A program made the translations under genes and the position numbers. 14,954 nt of DNA from Clostridia bacterium (GTDB taxonomy: Bacteria; Bacillota; Clostridia; Christensenellales; CALWSW01), in the NCBI GenBank assembly GCA_019421925.1, contig JAHZEH010000005.1, positions 2,057 to 17,010 of the forward strand, read 5' to 3'. A model generated the notes under the pieces. The model had not been told where the DNA came from and made no database searches. It was given only the letters and a program-made list of their open reading frames with translations. Every line of letters begins with the position of its first letter. The stretch's first letter is position 1. Shown here one piece after another: positions 1-5,826 of the stretch.

Positions 1-29
1 CAAAACCTTATCAGAACACGGGAACGAAG

Positions 30-68
30 TCCGGAAAGCCTTGATATTACTGGCTTTTTCGGATTTTT
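30..68 (+). terminator. Possible rho-independent terminator reading rightward, at the left edge
   Basis: An inverted repeat pairs 30-40 with 52-63 (about 11 pairs, one bulged T and one G-T wobble, 11-nt loop) and is followed on the plus strand by TTTTTCGTTTT. The T-run lies on the plus-strand side only, so it would stop a rightward transcript arriving from outside the window, convergent with guaA. On the minus strand the hairpin also forms 10 nt after the guaA stop codon but has no T-run behind it, so it is a weaker candidate as the guaA terminator. The gene it would serve is not visible. Confidence 0.4.
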
Positions 69-72
69 CGTT

Positions 73-1599
73 TTATTCCCACTCAATGGTGCCCGGGGGC
101 TTACTCGTGATGTCGTAGACGACACGGTTGACTCCTGGGACCTCGTTTATGATGCGGCTGGAGATGCGGCGCAGCAGGGGATAGGGCAGTTCGGCGCACT
201 CGACAGTCATGGCGTCCGTGCTGGTGACGGCCCGCAGGGCAATCACGTTGTCGTAGGTGCGGCCGTCCCCCATAACTCCTACGGAGCGCACGCCCGTGAA
301 GACGGTGAAGTACTGCCAGATGTCCTCGTCCAGGCCGGCCTTGGCGATCTCCGAGCGGAAGATGTGGTCGCTGTGGCGCACGATGCGCAGACGCTCCTCC
401 GTGATCTCGCCTACGATGCGCACGGCCAGGCCGGGGCCGGGGAAGGGCTGGCGCCAGACCAGCTTGTGGGGGATGCCCAAGCTCTCGCCCAGGGCACGCA
501 CCTCATCTTTGAAGAGGGAGCGCAGGGGCTCCACCAGGCCCTTGAAATCCACACGCTCGGGCAGACCGCCCACGTTGTGGTGGCTCTTGATTGTGGCGGA
601 GGAGGAGGTGCCGCTCTCGACCACGTCGGGGTAAATGGTGCCCTGCACCAGATAGTCTGCGCCGCCCAGCTTGCGGGCCTCCTCCTCAAAGACGCGGATG
701 AACTCCTCGCCGATGATCTTGCGTTTGCGCTCGGGATCGGTCACGCCCTTGAGCTTGCCCAGGAAACGCTCGGAGGCGTCCACGAGGATGACCTCCATGC
801 CGATCTCCTTATAAAAAGTCATGACCTCCTCGGCCTCCCTCATGCGGAGCAGACCGTGATCTACAAAGATGCACTTAAGCTGGCTGCCGATGGCTTTGTG
901 CACCAGCACGGAGGCCACGGAGGAGTCCACGCCGCCGGACAGGGCGCTGATGACGGGAGCGTCCCCCACCTGGGCCCGGATCTTCTCAATGAGGGAGCCG
1001 GCCAGGTTCTCCGCGCTGTAGCCGCCCTTGCAGCCGCAGATGTTATAGAGGAAGTTTCGGAACATCCTGGGGCCGTTGGGCGTGTGATGCACCTCGGGGT
1101 GAAACTGGACGCCATAGAGGCGGCGCCCGTCGTTGGCAAAACCGGCTACGGGGCAGAGCAGCGAGGAGGCGATGGTCACGAAGCCCTCCGGCATCTCCTG
1201 GACGCAGTCGTTGTGGTTCATCCACACCACATCATCTGTATCAATGCCCTCCAGCAACGGATGGGCGGCATATTGGACGGCGGTGCGGCCAAACTCGCCC
1301 GCCGCAGGGGTGCCGACCGATCCGCCGGCCGAAACCGCCAGGGCCTGCATGCCATAGCAGATGCCCCAGACGGGCACACCCAGATCGAATACGTACGGGG
1401 GAATCCTCTTGGCGTCCTCCGCATAGGCCGAATCCGGCCCACCGGTGAGGATGATGCCCTTGAGCTCCTCCTGGCTCCGGAGGCGCTCCTCCGAAGCAGT
1501 ATAGGGCAGAATCTCAGCGTATACACCCGCTTCGCGCACCCGGCGCGCGATGAGCTGATTGTATTGTCCGCCGAAATCCAGCACGATGATTCTTTCCAT
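73..1599 (-). CDS. guaA: GMP synthase (glutamine-hydrolysing)
   Basis: Converts XMP to GMP using ATP and glutamine, the last step of guanine nucleotide synthesis, in the cytoplasm. The 508-residue protein has the full two-domain form usual in bacteria (about 510-525). The N-terminal class I glutamine amidotransferase has the nucleophile C81 in GICYGMQ and H167/E169 in QFHPE. The ATP pyrophosphatase domain has the P-loop SGGVDSS at 221-227, and the C-terminal dimerisation domain ends in KPPGTIEWE, the typical GuaA tail. The ATG at 1599 is preceded by AAGGAG at good spacing, and a TATAAT box lies about 35 bp upstream. It is transcribed alone, divergently from nrdD. No guanine riboswitch or other structured leader is seen in its short 5' region. 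No key residue is missing. The identification is certain; only the surrounding island question (see findings) is open. Confidence 0.98.
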   Translation of the reverse strand: MERIIVLDFGGQYNQLIARRVREAGVYAEILPYTASEERLRSQEELKGIILTGGPDSAYAEDAKRIPPYVFDLGVPVWGICYGMQALAVSAGGSVGTPAAGEFGRTAVQYAAHPLLEGIDTDDVVWMNHNDCVQEMPEGFVTIASSLLCPVAGFANDGRRLYGVQFHPEVHHTPNGPRMFRNFLYNICGCKGGYSAENLAGSLIEKIRAQVGDAPVISALSGGVDSSVASVLVHKAIGSQLKCIFVDHGLLRMREAEEVMTFYKEIGMEVILVDASERFLGKLKGVTDPERKRKIIGEEFIRVFEEEARKLGGADYLVQGTIYPDVVESGTSSSATIKSHHNVGGLPERVDFKGLVEPLRSLFKDEVRALGESLGIPHKLVWRQPFPGPGLAVRIVGEITEERLRIVRHSDHIFRSEIAKAGLDEDIWQYFTVFTGVRSVGVMGDGRTYDNVIALRAVTSTDAMTVECAELPYPLLRRISSRIINEVPGVNRVVYDITSKPPGTIEWE

Positions 1600-1631
1600 T
1601 CAGCCGTTCTCCTTGTCCTGTGATAAAAAAT

Positions 1632-1661
1632 ATTATACACCATGGGAAAGGGGGCGGACAA
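1632..1661 (-). promoter_or_regulatory. Promoter of guaA
   Basis: On the minus strand there is a perfect -10 TATAAT (plus 1632-1637) with a -35-like TTGTCC (plus 1656-1661) at an 18-bp spacer, 4 of 6 matching consensus. Transcription would start near 1625, giving a leader of only about 25 nt before the guaA ATG, too short for a purine riboswitch. The guaA ribosome binding site AAGGAG falls in this leader. Confidence 0.6.
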
Positions 1662-1729
1662 GCCTTTGCGCCCTTTCCGTGCCCACCCTTTTTCGTCGAA
1701 AACCAGCGTAAAATTAATGGGTTGTTCTC

Positions 1730-1758
1730 TTGACAGTCCCTGGAAAAGGCTTTACTAT
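1730..1758 (+). promoter_or_regulatory. Promoter of nrdDG
   Basis: A perfect -35 TTGACA (1730-1735) is followed by a 17-bp spacer and a -10 TACTAT (1753-1758). A transcript would start near 1765 and carry a leader of about 130 nt before nrdD. The -10 lies inside the first NrdR-type box and the second box lies just downstream of the start site, an arrangement that fits repression. Confidence 0.7.
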
Positions 1759-1767
1759 ATACATGCT
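1752..1767 (+). promoter_or_regulatory. NrdR-type operator box 1 (upstream, imperfect)
   Basis: The left half ACTATATA fits the NrdR consensus acaCwAtATaTwGwgt well, while the right half is degraded. It lies exactly 31 bp (three helical turns) upstream of the better box at 1783, the kind of spacing known for paired NrdR boxes, and it covers the -10 element. Taken alone it would not be convincing; the phasing with box 2 is what supports it. Confidence 0.55.
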
Positions 1768-1782
1768 GCTCTGGCAGCTCAC

Positions 1783-1798
1783 ACACAACATATTGTGT
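1783..1798 (+). promoter_or_regulatory. NrdR-type operator box 2 (downstream, near-consensus)
   Basis: ACACAACATATTGTGT matches the 16-bp NrdR consensus acaCwAtATaTwGwgt at all strongly conserved positions, with one deviation (C for T at position 7), and is close to a perfect palindrome. It sits just after the predicted transcription start of nrdDG. NrdR is the ATP-cone repressor that shuts down ribonucleotide reductase operons when dATP is plentiful. Its gene is not in this window. Confidence 0.75.
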
Positions 1799-1851
1799 AT
1801 CCATTGAAATTATACCCTATTTTATTTCTGTCGTAGCCACGCCTTTTGAAT

Positions 1852-1873
1852 CCTCCGCCCGCGGCGGGGGAGG
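1852..1873 (+). other. GC-rich hairpin in the nrdD leader
   Basis: The sequence CCTCC-G-CCCG, loop CGG, CGGG-GGAGG pairs over 9 bp with one bulged G. It ends 7 nt before the nrdD ribosome binding site (1881-1888). The CCTCC arm could instead pair with that site, so two exclusive structures are possible. Whether this regulates translation is not known; it may simply reflect GC-rich sequence. Confidence 0.35.
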
Positions 1874-1896
1874 GACTAATGGAGGAGGATTTCCTA

Positions 1897-4233
1897 ATGA
1901 TTGCACAGATTACCAAACGGGACGGGCGGATTGCCGCCATGGACGAGAACAAAATCGCGTCCGCCATCAGCAAGGCCTTCCAGGCCACCCAGGGCAATCC
2001 CCGTACGGAGGACGCCCTCGCTATGGCCCGTGAGGTCGCCGAGACACTGGAGGCCTCCGGGCAAACCTCCCCAACTGTTGAATCCATCCAGGACTGCGTC
2101 GAGAGCGTCCTGATCAGCCACGGGCATATCCGCACCGCCAAGGCCTATATTCTGTACCGCGCCGAGCGTACCCGGGCCCGGGAGATGAACACCCGCCTCA
2201 TGAAGGTCTATGAGGACATCACCTTCAAGGAGGCCAGGGAGAGCGACATCAAGCGGGAGAACGCCAATATCGACGGCAACACGGCCATGGGCTCCATGCT
2301 CAAATACGGCAGCGAAGGCGCCAAGCAGTTCTATGAGATGTTCGTCCTCAACCCCGATCACGCCAAGGCCCACCGGGAGGGGGACATCCATATCCACGAC
2401 ATGGATTTCTACACCCTGACCACCACCTGCTGCCAGATCGACCTGCTCAAGCTCTTCAAGGGCGGCTTTTCCACCGGCCACGGCGTGCTTCGCGAGCCCC
2501 GGGACATCGCCAGCTACTCCGCCCTGGCCTGCATTGCCATCCAGTCCAACCAGAACGACCAGCATGGCGGCCAGTCCATTGTCAATTTCGACTACGGCAT
2601 GGCCCCCGGCGTCTCCCGCACCTATATCAAACGCTACCGCCGCCTGATGCGGGAGGCCTTTGAACTGCTGGGGGACGGGGAGGCTCTCTCCAGGGTGACC
2701 CAGAAGCTGGAGGAGCAGGGCATGCTGCCCACCCTCACCGACAACAACGGTTACCTGGCCGCCGAGCTCTCCGCCATGCTGGAGGAGGGCGCAGAGGAGG
2801 CGCTGGTGAAAAGGGCCCAGAGCTTCGCCTCAAAACACGCCTATGAGGAGACCGACAAGGCCACCTACCAGGCTATGGAGGCTTTTATCCATAACCTGAA
2901 CACCATGCACTCCAGAGCAGGGGCCCAGACCCCCTTCTCCTCCATTAATTACGGCATGGACACCAGCCCCGAGGCCCGCATGGTGATCAAAAACCTGCTG
3001 CTCTCCACAGAGGCCGGACTGGGCAACGGGGAGACGCCCATCTTTCCCATCCAGATTTTCCGGGTCAAGGAGGGCGTCAACTACAACCCCGGCGAGCCCA
3101 ACTATGATCTGTTCAAACTGGCCTGCCGGTGCAGCGCCAAGCGGCTCTTCCCCAACTTCTCCTTCCAGGACGCGCCCTTCAATCTCCCTTACTATAAGGA
3201 GGGGCATCCTGAGACCGAGATCGCCTATATGGGCTGCCGCACAAGGGTTATGGCCAACGCCCATGATCCCGAGAAGGCTGTCTCCAACGGCAGGGGGAAT
3301 TTGAGCTTTACCAGCATTAACCTGCCCCGGATCGCTATCAACGCAGGGAAATCCATCTCCTGGTTCTACGACGACCTGGACCGCAAGATCGACCTGGCTG
3401 CGCAGCAGCTCCTGGAGCGCTTTGAGATCCAGTGCCGCAAGAAAGTACACAACTTCCCCTTCCTGATGGGAGAGGGGGTCTGGCTGGACAGCGACACGCT
3501 GGGCTGGGACGACGAGGTGCGAGAGGTCCTCAAGCACGGCACTCTGTCCATCGGCTTCATCGGTCTGGCCGAGACACTGGTCGCTCTGACCGGCAAGCAC
3601 CACGGCGAGAGCGCAGACGCCCAGAATCTTGGGCTGGATATCATCGGCCACATGCGCGCCCGCATGGACGATCTGACCAGGCGGACAGGGCTCAACTTCA
3701 CCCTCCTGGCCACCCCTGCCGAGGGCCTCTCCGGCCGCTTTGTGCGCATTGACCGGGAAAAATTCGGCGTTATCCCCGGCGTTACCGACCGGGAGTACTA
3801 CACCAACAGTTTCCACATCCCGGTATATTATCCCATCTCCGCTGCGGACAAGATCAAGCTGGAGGCCCCCTATCACGCGCTCACCAACGCCGGCCATATC
3901 ACCTATGTGGAGCTCGACGGCGATCCCACCAAGAATCTGGCCGCCTTTGAGTCTATCATCCGCTGCATGAAGGAATCCGGCGTGGGCTATGGCTCGGTCA
4001 ACCATCCGGTGGACCGGGACCCGGTCTGCGGCTTCAACGGCATCATTGACGACGTCTGCCCCCAGTGCGGCCGCCAGGAAGGGGACGGAAATCCCGGCTT
4101 CCAGCGCATCCGCCGCATCACCGGCTACCTGGTGGGAACCCTGGACCGCTTCAACAACGGCAAGCGCGCCGAGGAGCACGACCGGGTCAAGCACGGACTC
4201 TCCGGCCTCCCCTCCCAGGAGGGCCGGGCATGA
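1897..4233 (+). CDS. nrdD: Anaerobic (class III) ribonucleoside-triphosphate reductase, catalytic subunit
   Basis: Reduces ribonucleoside triphosphates to deoxyribonucleotides by glycyl radical chemistry, without oxygen, in the cytoplasm. The 778-residue product starts with an ATP-cone allosteric domain (about residues 3-92). The NrdD barrel follows, with the family motifs ENANIDGNTAMGSM and GDIHIHDMDFY. The C-terminus has a cysteine site (VCGF...CPQCGR), probably zinc-binding, then RRITGYLVGTLDRF with the expected radical glycine near G743 and the conserved DRVKHG tail. Three of the usual four zinc-site cysteines are visible; the first appears as Asp in DRDPVCG. The ATG at 1897 is chosen because GGAGGAGG (1881-1888) lies 8 nt upstream. 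An in-frame ATG at 1879 and a TTG at 1846 are possible but have poorer sites. It overlaps nrdG by ATGA and sits behind a promoter with NrdR-type boxes. Confidence 0.96.
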   Translation: MIAQITKRDGRIAAMDENKIASAISKAFQATQGNPRTEDALAMAREVAETLEASGQTSPTVESIQDCVESVLISHGHIRTAKAYILYRAERTRAREMNTRLMKVYEDITFKEARESDIKRENANIDGNTAMGSMLKYGSEGAKQFYEMFVLNPDHAKAHREGDIHIHDMDFYTLTTTCCQIDLLKLFKGGFSTGHGVLREPRDIASYSALACIAIQSNQNDQHGGQSIVNFDYGMAPGVSRTYIKRYRRLMREAFELLGDGEALSRVTQKLEEQGMLPTLTDNNGYLAAELSAMLEEGAEEALVKRAQSFASKHAYEETDKATYQAMEAFIHNLNTMHSRAGAQTPFSSINYGMDTSPEARMVIKNLLLSTEAGLGNGETPIFPIQIFRVKEGVNYNPGEPNYDLFKLACRCSAKRLFPNFSFQDAPFNLPYYKEGHPETEIAYMGCRTRVMANAHDPEKAVSNGRGNLSFTSINLPRIAINAGKSISWFYDDLDRKIDLAAQQLLERFEIQCRKKVHNFPFLMGEGVWLDSDTLGWDDEVREVLKHGTLSIGFIGLAETLVALTGKHHGESADAQNLGLDIIGHMRARMDDLTRRTGLNFTLLATPAEGLSGRFVRIDREKFGVIPGVTDREYYTNSFHIPVYYPISAADKIKLEAPYHALTNAGHITYVELDGDPTKNLAAFESIIRCMKESGVGYGSVNHPVDRDPVCGFNGIIDDVCPQCGRQEGDGNPGFQRIRRITGYLVGTLDRFNNGKRAEEHDRVKHGLSGLPSQEGRA

Positions 4234-4733
4234 GGTTCCGTTTGGCCGGAGTGGCGGAGGACTCCATTGTGGATGGGCCGGGGCTGCGGCTGACAGTATT
4301 TGTCCAGGGCTGCCCCCACCACTGCCCCGGCTGCCACAACCCTCAATCCCATGACCCGGACGGCGGCATGGAGGGGGACACGCAGGAGCTTCTCTCCAGG
4401 CTGGCGGGCAATCCCCTGCTGAGCGGCCTCACCCTCTCCGGCGGGGAGCCTTTCGCCCAGTGCGAGGCCATGCTGGAGCTGGCCAGAGGCGCCCACGCCC
4501 TGGGCAAGGACGTCTGGGCCTACTCGGGCTGGACGCTGGAGGAGCTCCTCCCCCGGCCCGAGGCCAGGGCTCTTCTGGAGGAGTGCGACGTACTGGTAGA
4601 CGGGCCCTTCCTGCTCGGGCAGCGTTCCCTCACGCTCCTTTTCCGGGGGAGCAAGAATCAGCGGGTGCTGGACGTGCGGGCCTCCCTCGCCGCCGGGCGG
4701 CCTGTGGAGTGGAGGGACCCGTGGGAGTTCTAG
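4230..4733 (+). CDS. nrdG: Anaerobic ribonucleotide reductase activating protein (radical SAM)
   Basis: Uses S-adenosylmethionine and a 4Fe-4S cluster to place the glycyl radical on NrdD. The 167-residue length is usual for NrdG. The cluster cysteines are C28, C32 and C35 in CPHHCPGCHNP (CX3CX2C), followed by the SAM-binding SGGEPF around residue 71 and the family motif FRGSKNQRVLDV near the end. The ATG at 4230 overlaps the nrdD stop (ATGA) and has its own AGGAGG at 4217-4222, so the two subunits are co-transcribed and probably translationally coupled. A larger open frame extends upstream of this start inside nrdD but shows no family similarity. A GC-rich hairpin follows about 70 bp after the stop. 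Confidence 0.96.
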   Translation: MRFRLAGVAEDSIVDGPGLRLTVFVQGCPHHCPGCHNPQSHDPDGGMEGDTQELLSRLAGNPLLSGLTLSGGEPFAQCEAMLELARGAHALGKDVWAYSGWTLEELLPRPEARALLEECDVLVDGPFLLGQRSLTLLFRGSKNQRVLDVRASLAAGRPVEWRDPWEF

Positions 4734-4801
4734 CCTCTCAAAATATCCCGGCTGGAGGGGGTTCCCCCTTCCGCAGTCTTTACAGTCCTCTTTTGCAGAT
4801 G

Positions 4802-4825
4802 CTGGGGGCGCTCAGGCGCCCCCAG
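4802..4825. terminator. Perfect 10-bp GC-rich hairpin after nrdG, without a T-run
   Basis: CTGGGGGCGC and GCGCCCCCAG are perfect inverted repeats around the loop TCAG. The position, 69 bp after the nrdG stop and 90 bp before merR, suits a terminator of nrdDG. However, neither strand has a T-run after the stem, so it would be a non-canonical terminator, a transcript-stabilising 3' hairpin or a partial attenuator between nrdG and the next gene. Confidence 0.4.
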
Positions 4826-4914
4826 ACTTGTATCCGCAAATGACATAATTTTCACGCACAGTGCTCTGGCTCCGATTTGAGAACCCCAAACCCCGGAATG
4901 AGGAGGTCATTTCC

Positions 4915-5712
4915 ATGTGGCGTACCGGAAAGCTGGCAAAACTTTTAGGCATCGACCGCTCCGTCATCCATTACTACAACTCGGTCGGCGTCCTCCATGC
5001 CAAAAGAGATGAAAACAACTATCTCTCCTATGACTCCCTGGACTTCATCGCCCTATGTAAAGCCCGCCAGCTCCGGAGTATGGGCTTTTCCCTGGAGGAG
5101 ACCACAACCCTGCTGCGCGATGCCGGCGAAGAGGACTGGCAGCGCCGCCTGGCTCTGCGTGAGCAGGAGATCGACCGGGAGATCCGCAGGCTGGAAAACG
5201 TTAAATACCTGGTGGGTTCCCATCAGGGCAAGTACCGCCCCCTGCCCTCGGAATTCCTCGTCCTCTCTCCCTTCCATTACGGGGGATACTATTATCTCCC
5301 GCTGGATCATGTTGCGGACTGGGACACCCTGGCTCTGCTGGTGAAGGACGCCCCCTACATCAACTACTGTTTTCATGTCCCGCCCGGGGGGGGCACCTGC
5401 CCCGAACAATTCCGGGTGGAGCTTGGCGTCTCCTTCCAGGAGTGGTGGCGGGATCTTGCTCCGCCGGAACTTCCCGCCGGGACAGCCCATTTTCCAGAAT
5501 GCAGCGCCCTGGCCTCGCGGATTGAGCTGCGCAATGAAGCGCCCCCCTTCTCCTATGACGATCTGGCATTTGTCCGCGCCCACTGCGCCGCCCAGGGGCT
5601 GGTTCTGACCGGCGAGGCGATGGCCTTCCCCGCCGTGCATTTCCTGGAGCAGGATCGGGAGCAGGCCTCCGCCAAGATCTTCTTTTTCCTGGCGCCACCA
5701 CTTGACTGCTGA
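4915..5712 (+). CDS. MerR-family transcriptional regulator with C-terminal ligand-binding domain
   Basis: Predicted cytoplasmic DNA-binding activator of 265 residues. The N-terminal winged helix-turn-helix (about 1-70) has the MerR signature: GKLAKLLGI, then HYYNSVGVL and the SMGFSLEE segment. A helical, charged dimerisation coiled coil follows (about 72-98). The remaining 165 residues look like an effector domain; their pattern, ending in IFFFLAPPL, recalls the GyrI-like domain of BmrR-type drug sensors, but this is a weak visual resemblance. There is no metal-binding cysteine pattern, so an organic ligand is more likely than a metal. The ATG at 4915 is preceded by AGGAGG at 4901-4906; an in-frame GTG at 4861 has no such site. 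A 19-bp-spacer promoter overlaps its 3' end and points at the flavoprotein gene, the likely target. Ligand unknown. Confidence 0.85.
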   Translation: MWRTGKLAKLLGIDRSVIHYYNSVGVLHAKRDENNYLSYDSLDFIALCKARQLRSMGFSLEETTTLLRDAGEEDWQRRLALREQEIDREIRRLENVKYLVGSHQGKYRPLPSEFLVLSPFHYGGYYYLPLDHVADWDTLALLVKDAPYINYCFHVPPGGGTCPEQFRVELGVSFQEWWRDLAPPELPAGTAHFPECSALASRIELRNEAPPFSYDDLAFVRAHCAAQGLVLTGEAMAFPAVHFLEQDREQASAKIFFFLAPPLDC

Positions 5713-5732
5713 GCCGCTTTACAGCTTATACT
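5702..5732 (+). promoter_or_regulatory. MerR-type promoter (19-bp spacer) driving the flavoprotein gene
   Basis: TTGACT (5702-5707) and TATACT (5727-5732) are each 5 of 6 to consensus but separated by 19 bp instead of 17, the hallmark of promoters that MerR-family proteins activate by twisting the DNA. A short dyad GCTG-N10-CAGC (5708-5725) is centred almost exactly on the spacer. The -35 and part of the spacer lie inside the last codons and stop of the regulator gene. The transcript would begin near 5739, about 88 nt before the flavoprotein ATG. Confidence 0.55.
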
Positions 5733-5760
5733 CCTTTTAACCCAGGCGGCGGGATGTCCC

Positions 5761-5776
5761 CCGGCCCGGTGGCCGG
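5761..5776 (+). other. Short hairpin in the flavoprotein leader
   Basis: CCGGCC-CGGT-GGCCGG is a perfect 6-bp inverted repeat (7 bp if the flanking C-G is counted). It has no T-run and is about 35 nt upstream of the ribosome binding site, so it is neither a standard terminator nor a clear attenuator. It may have no function. Confidence 0.25.
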
Positions 5777-5826
5777 GACGGAGGGCTCCCCTCTCTGGGC
5801 AACCCCAAACACAAGGAGGAAAAGAC

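Noticed and set aside
1..1623. Long rightward open frame antisense to guaA
   Set aside because: It mirrors guaA in the register that GC-rich third positions leave open; its product is a low-complexity Gly/Ala/His/Leu sequence with no motif.
1600..1640. Guanine riboswitch before guaA
   Set aside because: The leader from the TATAAT box to the ATG is only about 25 nt, too short for the aptamer, and no matching stem-loops are seen.
4739..4780. Second terminator after nrdG (GAGGGGGTTCCCCCTT)
   Set aside because: The loop would be only 2 nt, too tight to form as drawn, and no T-run follows.
4844..4849. CATAAT as a -10 for the merR gene
   Set aside because: No -35-like hexamer lies at 16-19 bp upstream; that stretch is the GC-rich hairpin arm, so I do not call a promoter.
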